DNA of 52,241 bases, taken from contig CAIXGW010000193.1 of the NCBI GenBank assembly GCA_903919145.1, positions 1-52,241 of the forward strand. The letters are read 5' to 3'. The DNA is from an uncultured Myxococcales bacterium. GTDB taxonomy: Bacteria; Myxococcota_A; UBA9042. A program made the position numbers and the translations under genes. Under the pieces are notes generated by a model. That model searched no databases and had not been told where the DNA came from. It worked only from the letters and a program-made list of their open reading frames with translations. Below, one piece after another: positions 1-10,382 of this stretch (positions within the stretch are counted from its first letter, which is position 1; every line of letters begins with the position of its first letter).

Positions 1-2
1 CG

Positions 3-479
3 CCAGCCGAAGCCCCGGCCCGCCGCGGCCCAGGCCGGCCCTCCAACGCCAGCCGGCTGGCGGCTGCCGCCCTGGCCGCTGCGGCTGTCGGCGTCGCCCC
101 ACCTGCGCCCCCGGCCGCCGCCGCGCCGCCGCCAGCCAAAGCGGAAGTCATTGCCGCGCCAGCAGCCGCTGCAGCTGACAGCGCTCAAGACACCACCGCA
201 GAGGCCGGCAAGGCCAAAGGCGCTCGCCTGGTAGACCGCATCGACCAGTGGATGCGCGAAAACCCCGGCCCAAAGAACCGCGAGCAGCTGCTGGATGTGT
301 CGATTGCCAACGGTTGGGTCACCGGCCCCGATGCCGGGCGGATCTTTGCCATGTGCATGAACCGCGAGAAGGCTCTGTTCACGCGCATGCCCGACGGACA
401 CACGGAAATCTATCTGCGCCGAGCCGAGCTGGCTCCGCCGACGACCCCCGGCCGCATCGTGCGCCGACCGGCCAAGTAG
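3..479 (+). CDS. C-terminal part of an Ala/Pro-rich protein with a possible winged-helix end
   Basis: The reading frame is open from the window edge, so the start lies upstream. The first 75 or so visible residues are low-complexity Ala/Pro, as in a flexible linker. The last 80 residues are a compact charged segment containing WMRENPGPKNREQLLD and GRIFAMCMNREKALFTRM, and end in a short basic tail. The spacing of helices followed by a strand pair (HTEIYLRR) looks like a small winged-helix fold, but no family was recognised. A linker plus small C-terminal domain is common in DNA-binding regulators, which is inference only. It converges with the PilZ gene, and a hairpin lies between them. Confidence 0.6.
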   Translation, partial: PAEAPARRGPGRPSNASRLAAAALAAAAVGVAPPAPPAAAAPPPAKAEVIAAPAAAAADSAQDTTAEAGKAKGARLVDRIDQWMRENPGPKNREQLLDVSIANGWVTGPDAGRIFAMCMNREKALFTRMPDGHTEIYLRRAELAPPTTPGRIVRRPAK

Positions 480-509
480 CCCAGCCCCGCGCAAATAGGC
501 CTGTCCAAA

Positions 510-550
510 GCCGACCGCTAGTCGCCGTTCCATCGCGGCTAGCGGTCGGC
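510..550. terminator. 12-bp perfect inverted repeat between convergent genes
   Basis: GCCGACCGCTAG at 510-521 is the exact reverse complement of 539-550, with a 17-nt loop. It begins about 30 bp after the plus-strand stop and lies between two converging genes. There is no T-tract on either side, so it would act as a bidirectional, possibly factor-assisted, terminator or an mRNA 3' end stabiliser. Confidence 0.5.
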
Positions 551-674
551 GCAATTCGGCGACCTGGGGCTACCCAATTGAGACTATTGAGTCGCTGCAG
601 GGATTGTACAGGGTCCTGGGCCGACTGGATTGTGAGCGCCCAGCCCGGCGACCGAGCGAACTTCCCTTCCACGG

Positions 675-1316
675 CTACAGCAGGCGGCGCCGCCCCAACC
701 GGTCCATCAGGGCCTGCTCGCGCTGATGGGCCACCAAGCGCTGCAGCCGGTCCTCGACTTCGCTGCTCAGCTCGTGAAAGACCACTCCAAGCTCAAAGCC
801 GTCCAGCACCTGCACGCAGCGCACCACCCGGCCGCCAGCGACCGCAGGGTCTCCTTCCGCACCTTCGGCCAGGGCCAGTGTCACCTCCACGCCGGGGGTC
901 AGGGGCGCGGCCATCACGGCGCACACCCCCGCGGCAGACACATCCAGCAGCGCGGGTCGCAGCGGAGGTTGCGGAGCATCGACCGGCCACAGGGCAGCCC
1001 ACACGCGAACTTGGGCCCTGGCAAAGCTGCGCCGCTCCCGCTGCGCCGTGGCACCTGCGGCGGCCAAGAAGCAGCTGGAAGGCAGCACCTCTTCGACCAC
1101 CATTGCCGAGAACATCAGCCTGCCACGGCTCTGAAATACCACCGTCAGCAGATCCCCTGGGGCCACGGGCAAAGGCAAGCCGGCAGACAGCGGGACCAGC
1201 AGGGTGTGGTCTCCAACGCGACCAGCCTTGGCGCGATAGGCCGTTGGGCTGCCGTGGCTCTCCAGCAGCAGCGTAATCGGCTCGCCCTCAACGGGCCTGT
1301 GCGGAGAATTGGACAC
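675..1316 (-). CDS. PilZ-domain protein with YcgR-like N-terminal half
   Basis: 213 aa. The C-terminal half carries the two PilZ signatures for binding cyclic di-GMP: an RxxxR motif in RERRSFARAQV (about residues 97-105) and DVSAAG (about 128-133) matching (D/N)xSxxG. The N-terminal half is a beta-rich segment (ITLLLESHG...LLVPLSAGLPLPVAPGDLLTVVF) resembling the YcgR N-terminal domain. A GTG at 1316 is preferred because GAGGA sits ten bases upstream; the in-frame TTG at 1325 touches that ribosome site and is unlikely. It lies 45 bp downstream of the FHA/coiled-coil gene on the same strand, so the two are probably co-transcribed. The likely role is a c-di-GMP effector; its target is unknown. 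Confidence 0.85.
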   Translation of the reverse strand: MSNSPHRPVEGEPITLLLESHGSPTAYRAKAGRVGDHTLLVPLSAGLPLPVAPGDLLTVVFQSRGRLMFSAMVVEEVLPSSCFLAAAGATAQRERRSFARAQVRVWAALWPVDAPQPPLRPALLDVSAAGVCAVMAAPLTPGVEVTLALAEGAEGDPAVAGGRVVRCVQVLDGFELGVVFHELSSEVEDRLQRLVAHQREQALMDRLGRRRLL

Positions 1317-1361
1317 CGCGGTCAATTCCTCTGCGGGCCTCTGCGACCCAGCGACCCTGGC

Positions 1362-3404
1362 TCAGGCGCCTTCAACCGCCGACTTCAGGTCGCGCAGCAA
1401 GTTCTTGATCTCCTGGCTGCGCATGGAGCAGTTGTCCAGGCTCTCTGTCATCTGGGCCAAGCCTTCTTCGCGCTCTGAGCTGTCGTCACTGCGCACCTGA
1501 TCAAACGCATCGACCACTGCCGCAAAGTCATTGCGGAAGCTGGAGACGACGCCGTTGAGGTCGCTGACCATCCGCACGACCTTCGGGTCGTTTCCGCCAG
1601 CGGCCGCCGGGGCAGGCGCTGAGACGGGCGCCGCCTGCAGCTCTCGCAGCTTGGCTTGGGCAGCGGCAAGGTCGGCCTGCAGAGCCTGAATCTGCTTTTG
1701 CAGCCCGTCGGAGTCGCCACCCGCTGAAGCCTGAGCCGTCAGCCGCTGAATCCGCTTGAGGTTGGCGCTGATGGTGTCCTGCAGCTCCTTGTTGGTGACT
1801 TGCTGGCGTTCAACTTCGGCGCGCAGGGCCGCCAACTCCACACCGTCCGAAGCGGGCGCCGGCGCTTGACGAGCCTCCGCCAATTCCGCCTGGAGCCGGG
1901 CGATTTCCGCTTGAGCCGCCGCCAGCTCCGCTGGGTCAGGACCGGCAGCGACAGCCGGCTGAGCCTTGGCAGCAGCAATTTCTGCCTGCAGCTCAGCCGA
2001 ACGCGCCTTCTCAGCTTTGAGCTGCAGGCGCAGCCGGGCCGCTTCGGCATCGGGCTCGCCACTGGCGGCGACGGGCGCTTCGGCCTTGACCTGCTGGGCC
2101 CTGGCCTCGGCAGCGGCCAGCTTGGCCTCCAAATCGGCCAGTTGCTGTGCCGTGGCCCCAGAGTCGGCCTTCTGGCGGGCAGCCCCAGCCTTGAGGTTTT
2201 GCAGCTCGCGCTCGGCCTTGGACGCGCGCTCCTCGGCCTCCTCTCTTGCAGCCACCTGAGCGTCGTATTCTTCTGGCGAAATCGTGTCGCTGGCCGGCGC
2301 GGCCTGGGCCACCTGTTGCTGGGCCCGCGCGAGCTCGGCTTTCAGCAGTTGCACATTGCCATCGGCAGAATCAGCCCGAATCCGCTGCAGATTGGCCAGC
2401 TCTTCGGCGTTGCGGCGGCCGGCCCGCGCTTCTTCGAATTTCTCTTGGGCTGCAGCCAGGCTCTCTCTGAGCACCTGCAACTCCGCCTGCAGCGCCGAGA
2501 TGTGGCGTTCATCCTCCAGGCGCGTGCCACCCGCGGCTTCCGCCAGCTGCCGGCGCAGGTCCTCAAGCTGACCATCGGCCTCTTGCAGGCGGCCTTCTAG
2601 CTTGCTGATCTGCCGACGCAATTCGTCAGCCGTGGCCAGCGCGTCATTGGCTGCGCGGCGGGCGTTGTCCAGGTCCTGCTGCAGTTGGCCCTTGCCCGGG
2701 TCGTTGCGGGCGTCGTCCAAGAACTTGGTCAGGGCACCGACTTCTGCCCGCAGTTCGCCGATCACCTGATCGCGCTGGGTCACATCGGCGCGCAGGCCCT
2801 CTACCACGGGGTCTTCGCGCTGACCGGCCGGCGCTTGGCCGGTGGAGCGCTGGCGCGGCGGCTCGGCGTAGGCGGGGGCCGCATAGGACTGCGCGGCTTG
2901 CGTGGGCGGAGGCGGAGCTTGCGGCGGCGGCGGCGGGGGCGGCGGCGGCGCGGCCTGGGGCGGTGGGGGAGGCGGCGGCGGAGGCGGTGGCGCCGGCGCA
3001 TCGTAGTAGCCGTCGCTGTACTGCTCGCCAAAGCGCGTGCTGTCGGGGTCCTCTTCCAGGGCCGGCTCTTCGTAGCCACCCTCCAGACGGGCGAGATCGT
3101 CCTCGTCATAGTCAAAGCGCAGCTCAAAATTGCCGCACAGCATGTACTTGCCGTCTTCGATCGGCACAGGCTCGCCGGCCGCTAGCCGCTCATTCTCATA
3201 GAATGTGCCGTTGACCGATTCATTGTCCTGCAGATAGTAGGAGTTGCCGTCAAAGAAGATCCGCGCGTGGTAGCGCGAAACGCTCTGATTGCTCGTGCGG
3301 ATATTGCAGGTGCGATGCCGGCCGATCACGATATCGGGCTCGGTCTCGCCGACCCGGTAGGTCGTTTCCACGCCTTCGTCGCTGATGAAGGTGATGATCG
3401 CCAC
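1362..3404 (-). CDS. FHA-domain protein with polyproline linker and long coiled coil
   Basis: 680 aa. Residues 5-90 are a forkhead-associated domain, which binds phosphothreonine: GRHRTCNIR, SVSRYHARI and NESVNGTF give the expected GR, SxxH and NG motifs. Residues about 134-161 are runs of proline broken by Ala/Gln. Residues about 200-560 are heptad-like Ala/Glu/Leu/Gln coiled coil. The last 70 residues (VVRMVSDLNGVVSSFRNDF...) form a separate conserved-looking helical end. No signal peptide or membrane segment is visible, so it is probably a cytoplasmic scaffold. The start is a GTG with GGGGAG six bases upstream. It heads a two-gene unit with the PilZ protein, which suggests a link between Ser/Thr kinase signalling and c-di-GMP; that is inference. 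Confidence 0.88.
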   Translation of the reverse strand: MAIITFISDEGVETTYRVGETEPDIVIGRHRTCNIRTSNQSVSRYHARIFFDGNSYYLQDNESVNGTFYENERLAAGEPVPIEDGKYMLCGNFELRFDYDEDDLARLEGGYEEPALEEDPDSTRFGEQYSDGYYDAPAPPPPPPPPPPPQAAPPPPPPPPPQAPPPPTQAAQSYAAPAYAEPPRQRSTGQAPAGQREDPVVEGLRADVTQRDQVIGELRAEVGALTKFLDDARNDPGKGQLQQDLDNARRAANDALATADELRRQISKLEGRLQEADGQLEDLRRQLAEAAGGTRLEDERHISALQAELQVLRESLAAAQEKFEEARAGRRNAEELANLQRIRADSADGNVQLLKAELARAQQQVAQAAPASDTISPEEYDAQVAAREEAEERASKAERELQNLKAGAARQKADSGATAQQLADLEAKLAAAEARAQQVKAEAPVAASGEPDAEAARLRLQLKAEKARSAELQAEIAAAKAQPAVAAGPDPAELAAAQAEIARLQAELAEARQAPAPASDGVELAALRAEVERQQVTNKELQDTISANLKRIQRLTAQASAGGDSDGLQKQIQALQADLAAAQAKLRELQAAPVSAPAPAAAGGNDPKVVRMVSDLNGVVSSFRNDFAAVVDAFDQVRSDDSSEREEGLAQMTESLDNCSMRSQEIKNLLRDLKSAVEGA

Positions 3405-3858
3405 GTGTCACTCCCCACAGGATGCAGCCCTGGAACGCCGGCAGAACCCTACCACGGCGGCGCCACGGCCGACAATGGTCTGGGCTGCAGACCCGCCAGC
3501 CCCTTGGGGGGCGCCGATCCCAGCGCGTCGCCAGCTGCAGGCCACGCCGTCGTCCCGCACGCCGCCGCCCCTACCCTTGACACCTGGGCGGCGCCTGCTT
3601 TCTTGACGAAGACAGCGCTCGACCGGATTGCTGTCAGGAATCAAGGTAATCCTGGGGACTTCGAAGAATTTCTTTCACTCCCGCCTCTCTGCAACGGTCC
3701 TTCCAGGGCCGGCTGCGGGTCAAAGTCTGCCCGTTTCCCCCGCAAGGTGGGGCGGGATGGTGCCGCTGGGGCCCGCAGCTAGCCCCTAACGATTGGGTGT
3801 CACTCACTTGCGCATGGCCCGCACAGCCGCTGGCCTGCGCCGCAACTGGAGATAAAGC
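3405..3858. other. Intergenic region between the divergent FHA gene and dnaK
   Basis: 454 bp with no credible gene. It must hold the promoters of both genes. TTGACA occurs at 3577-3582 and TTGACG at 3603-3608 on the plus strand, but neither has a convincing -10 element at 16-18 bp. No CIRCE inverted repeat (HrcA operator) and no clear heat-shock sigma-32 promoter was seen upstream of dnaK. Confidence 0.5.
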
Positions 3859-5760
<1,902 letters not shown>

Positions 5761-5761
5761 T

Positions 5762-5998
5762 AGCCAAGACCGTTGATTCGATCCGGGTTGCACCCGGTTC
5801 TTGTTCACGGCTCTTGGCTACTACTGCTGGGTCTTTTTCCGTACCCCAAACCACGTCCGTTCTGGAACCAGGAACGAACTTGCGGTTTGGGGTACTAGTG
5901 GCCAAGACCGTCAATTCGATCCGGGTTACGCCCGGTTCTTGTTCACAGGTCTTGGCTACTACTGCTGGGTCTTCTTTTGTACCCCCAACCACGTCCAT
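5762..5998 (+). repeat. Tandem pair of a structured ~99-bp repeat unit (family A)
   Basis: Two units, 5762-5860 and 5900-5998, lie exactly 138 bp apart and differ at 12 of 99 positions by eye, with no gaps. Each begins with nested inverted repeats. The outer arms are TAGCCAAGA (5761-5769) with TCTTGGCTA (5812-5820) in unit 1, and GCCAAGACC (5901-5909) with GGTCTTGGC (5948-5956) in unit 2. The inner hairpin in unit 1 is CCGGGT-TGC-ACCCGG. The first arm starts on the base after the dnaK stop codon. A third, diverged copy of the first ~55 bp follows the barrel gene at 22618. The element could be a mobile palindrome, a 3' end processing signal or a terminator. Confidence 0.8.
5841..5895. repeat. 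Inverted repeat bridging the two family A units
   Basis: GTACCCCAAACC at 5841-5852 is perfectly repeated in inverted form at 5884-5895. Inside it is a second hairpin, CGTTCTGG-AA-CCAGGAACG (about 5857-5875), with one bulged G. Together they form a long, interrupted cruciform-capable structure between dnaK and the J-protein gene. Confidence 0.75.
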
Positions 5999-6282
5999 TG
6001 AAAAACTCCCTGTAGACTAAGGTTTTCTGGGTAGTGAGGTCCAGCTGCAAAGCAGATGCGGCGATGCCGACCGGATGCCTTTGACAAGGCCCGGCCGGCA
6101 CTGCTTCATTGACGAGCGGCAGCGGTGGCGGCAGGGGCCAGTAGAGCGCGGTCTCGGTCCAGTTGCCTTGTGGCCTTGCCTCCATGGGCCAGGGTATTCT
6201 CCCAGGAGCCGGCTGAATCAGGGCCGAGCCTGTCGAACAGTCACGGAAGCGGTTCGCTGCAAGCCACCCCCGCAAGGAAGCC
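5999..6282. other. Leader region upstream of the J-protein gene
   Basis: 284 bp without a credible gene. TTGACA at 6081-6086 could be a -35 element but has only a weak -10 match near 6104. The gene's ribosome site AAGGAAG lies at its right edge. Nothing else was recognised. Confidence 0.35.
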
Positions 6283-7251
6283 ATGAAGTCGGACTACTAC
6301 GCCCTGCTCGGCATCGCCAAGGATGCCACGCCCGACGCCATCAAGAAGGCCTACCGCAAGATGGCCATGCAGTACCACCCCGACCGCAACCAGGGCAACA
6401 AAGAAGCAGAAGAGAAGTTCAAGCAGGTCTCTGAGGCCTATGCCGTGCTGTCGGACCCTGAAAAGCGCCGCAAGTACGACTCCTTTGGCTCGGCAGACGC
6501 CTTCAGCCAGACCTACTCCACAGAAGATATCTTCAAGGATTTCAACCTTGATGACCTGCTGTCGCAGTTCGGCATGAAGGCGTCGGGGTGGGGTAACTTC
6601 CGCGGCAAGCGCCCTGCTCCGGCGGGCGCCCCTGCAGGCGTCGGCTCGATCTTTGACGACCTGTTCGGCATGGGCGGCTCGCCAGCCGGCGCCCGCGCGC
6701 GGCCGCAGACCCAGGCGCCGGCCCAGACTTCCTCCAAGGGCCGGGATGCCGAAGTTCCAATCGTGATTAGCTTTTACGAAGCCATGCACGGCGGCGAGCG
6801 CCACCTCAAGCTCCACATCGACAACCAGGAGCGCGAGCTGACCGTGCGGGTCCCCGCGGGCATAGCCACTGGCAAGAAGCTGCGGGTCCGCGGCGAGGGC
6901 CATCGCGGCGTAACCGCTCATGGGGACCTGAACCTGCTGGTGACGGTCGAAGCGGATCCGCGCTTTGAGCGGCGCGGCGATGATCTGCACACGGTCGCCC
7001 AGGTCAAGCCGACCACACTGTTGCTCGGCGGCAGCGTCGAGATCACCACGCTGGATGGCCAGAAGCACATCAAGGTGGCCGCCGGCACGTCCACAGCCGC
7101 GCTGGTGCGCATCAAGAAGCAGGGCGCGCCGATCCTCGGCAAGGCCAACGAGCGCGGCGATCTCTATGTCAAAATCGAGGTTTCGCTGGCGGGAGAGCTG
7201 ACCGAAGACCAGCGCAAGGCCGCCCAGGCTCTGCGCGATCTGGGTTTGTAG
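6283..7251 (+). CDS. CbpA-type (class B) DnaJ co-chaperone
   Basis: 322 aa. The J-domain occupies residues 3-68 with the essential HPD motif (QYHPDRN) and KRRKYDSFG at its end. A Gly/Phe/Pro-rich linker follows (FDDLFGMGGSP), then the two beta-sandwich client-binding domains (VPIVISFYEAMHGGERHLKL, VRVPAGIATGKKLRVRGEGH). The four CxxCxGxG zinc-finger repeats of classical DnaJ are absent, so this is the CbpA/class B form. It stimulates the DnaK ATPase and delivers clients. Its place downstream of dnaK fits that partnership, although the repeat-filled gap suggests a separate or processed transcript. Confidence 0.93.
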   Translation: MKSDYYALLGIAKDATPDAIKKAYRKMAMQYHPDRNQGNKEAEEKFKQVSEAYAVLSDPEKRRKYDSFGSADAFSQTYSTEDIFKDFNLDDLLSQFGMKASGWGNFRGKRPAPAGAPAGVGSIFDDLFGMGGSPAGARARPQTQAPAQTSSKGRDAEVPIVISFYEAMHGGERHLKLHIDNQERELTVRVPAGIATGKKLRVRGEGHRGVTAHGDLNLLVTVEADPRFERRGDDLHTVAQVKPTTLLLGGSVEITTLDGQKHIKVAAGTSTAALVRIKKQGAPILGKANERGDLYVKIEVSLAGELTEDQRKAAQALRDLGL

Positions 7252-7335
7252 CCTCCCTGCCCGGCTTGGACCCTGCCGCCGTCGCTCAGGTGTCACCGAA
7301 TCGCCACGGCGCCCCTGCCGTTCAAGAGCGCGTGC

Positions 7336-7366
7336 TTGACCGATCGCCGCGTTCTTGCCATACCGT
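7336..7366 (+). promoter_or_regulatory. Possible sigma-70-type promoter for the DOMON-like gene
   Basis: TTGACC at 7336-7341 and TACCGT at 7361-7366 are separated by 19 bp, about 45 bp upstream of the start codon. The -35 matches five of six consensus bases; the -10 keeps the key T, A and final T. The spacing is on the long side. Confidence 0.4.
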
Positions 7367-7411
7367 GCCGGCGTCCTGAAGCCCCGGCACGCCCCCCAGG
7401 AGGACACCACC

Positions 7412-8263
7412 ATGAAGCGCCCAACCGTGATTCGCTCTTCCCTTTTTCGCGCTGCGGCCGCGGTGGCCGGTGCGGTCGTCGCCCTGCCGCTGGCCTTTGC
7501 CACCGGCTTTTCTGTGACCCTGACAGACCCCGACGGCGACGACAACGGTCCAGGTACCTACAAGTACCCCACAAGCCCAGAGTACAAGGCCAAGTCCTTC
7601 GATCTGCGCAAGCTTGAGATGATCGACAAGGGCGACGACGTCGAATTTCGGGTCACGTTGGGCGCATCCATTGAAGATCCCTGGGAATCCAAGAGCTGGC
7701 CCGACGGCGGCGGCAACGGCTTCTCGCTGCAGTTTGTGCAGATCTACATCGACACCGACCACCAGAAAGGCTCTGGCTTTACCAAGCCCCTGCCGGGTCT
7801 GGGCGGCGCGCAGTTTGCCGAAGACGAAGCCTGGGACAAAGTGGTGCTGCTAAGCCCCCAGCCGCGCTCCAAGATGTCGGCAGAGCTCAAGGCCAAAGCG
7901 GGGGCGATGCGCGGCGCGGCGCTGGTGCCCAAGTCGACCCGGGTGGCAGGCAAGACCCTGATTGCAGTGGTCAAGAAGTCCGAGCTGGGCCAGCCGACCG
8001 CCTCTTGGGGGCTACAGGCCGTTTCTCAGTCCAATGAGGGCTTTCCGGTGGGCAAGGACATTCTGACCCGCCCCGTCAACCAAACGGCTGGGCCCCACCG
8101 CTTTGGCGGCGGCGACGACGGCGACTGCGACCCGCACGTAATCGACCTCTTTGCCGGCAAGGGCAAGGGCGATCGCAGCGAAGTCGACGACCAGCACAAG
8201 GCGCTCAAGTACAGCTGCGGCGGCAAGGTAGCGACCCTGCCGATGGTCTACTCCACTCCCTAG
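7412..8263 (+). CDS. Secreted glucodextranase-type DOMON-like protein
   Basis: 283 aa. An AGGAGG ribosome site at 7399-7404 fixes the ATG at 7412 rather than upstream starts. Residues 1-30 are a Sec signal peptide (SLFRAAAAVAGAVVALPLAFA). The mature protein matches the C-terminal DOMON-like module of glucodextranase (PF09985): an opening DPDGDDNGPGTYKYP, FDLRKLEMIDKGDDVEFRV, a Trp-rich DPW and NGFSLQFVQIYIDTD. Such beta-sandwich domains bind sugars or haem-like ligands. There is no catalytic domain, so it is probably a periplasmic or surface binding protein. Two Cys (in GDCDPH and KYSCGG) near the C-terminus may form a disulphide. It is followed by a barrel protein that may share its pathway. 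Confidence 0.8.
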   Translation: MKRPTVIRSSLFRAAAAVAGAVVALPLAFATGFSVTLTDPDGDDNGPGTYKYPTSPEYKAKSFDLRKLEMIDKGDDVEFRVTLGASIEDPWESKSWPDGGGNGFSLQFVQIYIDTDHQKGSGFTKPLPGLGGAQFAEDEAWDKVVLLSPQPRSKMSAELKAKAGAMRGAALVPKSTRVAGKTLIAVVKKSELGQPTASWGLQAVSQSNEGFPVGKDILTRPVNQTAGPHRFGGGDDGDCDPHVIDLFAGKGKGDRSEVDDQHKALKYSCGGKVATLPMVYSTP

Positions 8264-8350
8264 TCCGTTCAGGCCTGGCGGTCTCCTTTTGCTGCTGAGC
8301 GTCCTGGGCTATCGTTGCAACCGCGCACGGATGCGCACCGGCCGACAGCG

Positions 8351-10297
8351 ATGGTTGATAGCTCTAGATCGCGCCTTTGGGTACGCCTCGCCTGCCTGTG
8401 CTTGGCCAGCGGTTTGACTGCGGCCCCGGCCGCGGCGGATCTGGCAAAGTTTGAGATCGACGGGCGGATCTACACCAAACAGCTCTATCAAAATGACGAC
8501 TCGCAAGGACTGCTGTCCTGGGGCAACCCGTTTTGGCCAGAGAACTACTCTGGTCACAACGGCATCGGCAGCGAAGTTGAGCTCATTCTGCGCGGCAAGG
8601 TCAGCGAATTCGCCGAAGCCGGGGCGCGCTTGGCTTCGCGCTTTGGCGAGCGCTGGCACGACTGGTGGGAATCGGGGCAAGAGAGCTATGGCGGCGCAGA
8701 GAACACCTCTGGCGACTCCGCCGGCATGAACCGCGCCAGCTACATGAAGCTACGCGGCAGCTACATCCAAATGACCCCCGACCTTCCCGGCATCAACTAC
8801 ATCCGCATTGGCGCACACGATTTCTCGCTGTTCAACCCCTGGACCATTGGCAAGGTGCGCTACATCGATCGCGACAACGGCCGCGGCTACTTTGTGGGCG
8901 GCAAGCTCGGCGATGACGATGCGGTGCAGTGGTTTGTGGGCGCGATTGCCATGCCCAAGCTGTGGGTCGGCCCCGGCTGGTCTACGGGCATTGGCGACCC
9001 GGCCTTGGCCAACGCCTTCTGGTCGCGAGACTGGGCCTACGCCGGCGCTCTCAAGGTCCGCCTGGGCGACACCACCAGCCTGCGCTGGGTCGGCGACATG
9101 ACCCAGGACCTGGAAGTGGACCGCGCCGACCCCGACGCCATCGGCAGCTCCAACCCCACCTGCAAAGACGCGCTGGGGCAAGCAATTCCTGGGTGCAGCC
9201 TGGATCACGCCGTGGACCTGCGCACCCGCTACTTCTCTGCCAACACCACTCTGGAGCTGGAATCCGATCCGCTGGACTGGCTGCGGGTCCAGGGCCTGGT
9301 CGGCTTCTCGCTGCAGCGCATCGACCCCAAGCTGGCCAGCAACGGCGTGGCGCTCAACCAGGGGGTCTTTCCACTGGTCTACAAGGATACCCAAGACTTT
9401 GCCGGCACTTTGCGCCTAAGCGCCAACGATCCCTTTGGCAATGGCCTGACTCTGCAAGCGGAGTACTTCAACATCGGCGCCGAGTGGAACAGCATCTTTG
9501 GCGCCCGCCGCGAAGCCGATGTGCTGCTGACAGACGGCCTCATCGGCACCGGCGGCCAGCTGCCCTCCCTCAATCTTGCCAATGAGTTCATAGATTTTGA
9601 TGACAATTGGGTCGAGAGCTGCATCGGCTGGCACGGCGCGACGGCGGTGGCCAATTGGGAGAACGGCGTGACCGGCGTCAAAGCCGAGTACACGCACATT
9701 GAGTACAACACCAACGGCCAGGACCGCGATGTCGACAAGACCTTTCCCGATTTCCTGCACTCCGACGGCTGGACGGACACCGGTCTGTACGATTACGCCA
9801 ATGTCTCTGACCGCGGCCGCGATCCCCGCTCGGTCTATCGCCGCAACCAATTCCGCCGCACCGACCTGGGGGTCCTGTCTGTCAAGCACCAGTTCGACGT
9901 CGGCCGCGGCATCGACGTAGAGGCCAAGGTCAAGTACGTGCGCGATGTCGACTACCGCAAGCTGCAGTCCGCCGCGCCAGGCGAAGACGACTACCTGGGC
10001 AACATCGGCATCGCCCGGATCCGTTTGTCTTCACCAGTGGCCGACGGCTTGAGGCTGGGCATGGTCAGCCAGATCGAGAGCTGGGACGAAGAGAACCGCC
10101 GCGGCACCGCCGAGCTGGGCTACGGCGACGACACCACGTCGCGCCAGATGGTCGGCGCCCAGGCCAGCTACAACTACCAGGGAGTGCGGCTGAGCTACTA
10201 CCTGGAGTATGTGCACAAGAGCCAAGACCGCGAGCGCGAAAGCGATCAGCAATGGAACGTGTGGCGGTCCAAGGCGGTCATCGAAGCTGCTTGGTAA
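8351..10297 (+). CDS. Probable outer-membrane beta-barrel protein
   Basis: 648 aa from the ATG at 8351; an in-frame TTG at 8315 would add 12 residues. A putative -10 element TATCGT at 8310-8315 would place the transcript start after that TTG and favours the ATG. Residues 1-30 form a signal peptide ending APAAA. The rest shows alternating aromatic/hydrophobic beta strands (YFVGGKLGDDDAVQWFVGAIAM, VRLSYYLEYVHK) and ends in a strand with a terminal aromatic (VIEAAW), as in porin-like barrels. No named family was recognised. It probably acts in the outer membrane, perhaps with the DOMON-like protein encoded 87 bp upstream. Confidence 0.7.
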   Translation: MVDSSRSRLWVRLACLCLASGLTAAPAAADLAKFEIDGRIYTKQLYQNDDSQGLLSWGNPFWPENYSGHNGIGSEVELILRGKVSEFAEAGARLASRFGERWHDWWESGQESYGGAENTSGDSAGMNRASYMKLRGSYIQMTPDLPGINYIRIGAHDFSLFNPWTIGKVRYIDRDNGRGYFVGGKLGDDDAVQWFVGAIAMPKLWVGPGWSTGIGDPALANAFWSRDWAYAGALKVRLGDTTSLRWVGDMTQDLEVDRADPDAIGSSNPTCKDALGQAIPGCSLDHAVDLRTRYFSANTTLELESDPLDWLRVQGLVGFSLQRIDPKLASNGVALNQGVFPLVYKDTQDFAGTLRLSANDPFGNGLTLQAEYFNIGAEWNSIFGARREADVLLTDGLIGTGGQLPSLNLANEFIDFDDNWVESCIGWHGATAVANWENGVTGVKAEYTHIEYNTNGQDRDVDKTFPDFLHSDGWTDTGLYDYANVSDRGRDPRSVYRRNQFRRTDLGVLSVKHQFDVGRGIDVEAKVKYVRDVDYRKLQSAAPGEDDYLGNIGIARIRLSSPVADGLRLGMVSQIESWDEENRRGTAELGYGDDTTSRQMVGAQASYNYQGVRLSYYLEYVHKSQDRERESDQQWNVWRSKAVIEAAW

Positions 10298-10382
10298 GGC
10301 GCTGTGGCAGAGCCGCTGCGAAGGGCCGGCTGCGGGCTGAGGCGGGCGAGGCCGCCGTGCAGGTCAGGCCTCTGGTCTGCGG

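Noticed and set aside
2685..3185. Arg/Gly-rich plus-strand frame across the polyproline region
   Set aside because: It arises from the complement of proline codons in the FHA gene.
3405..3858. CIRCE element or sigma-32 promoter upstream of dnaK
   Set aside because: Looked for directly; no TTAGCACTC-N9-GAGTGCTAA repeat and no CTTGAA/CCCCAT pair was found.
5762..5820. tRNA-like words (GATTCGATCC) in the family A repeat
   Set aside because: The arms do not form a T-arm stem, D-arm or acceptor stem; the structure is nested hairpins, not a cloverleaf.
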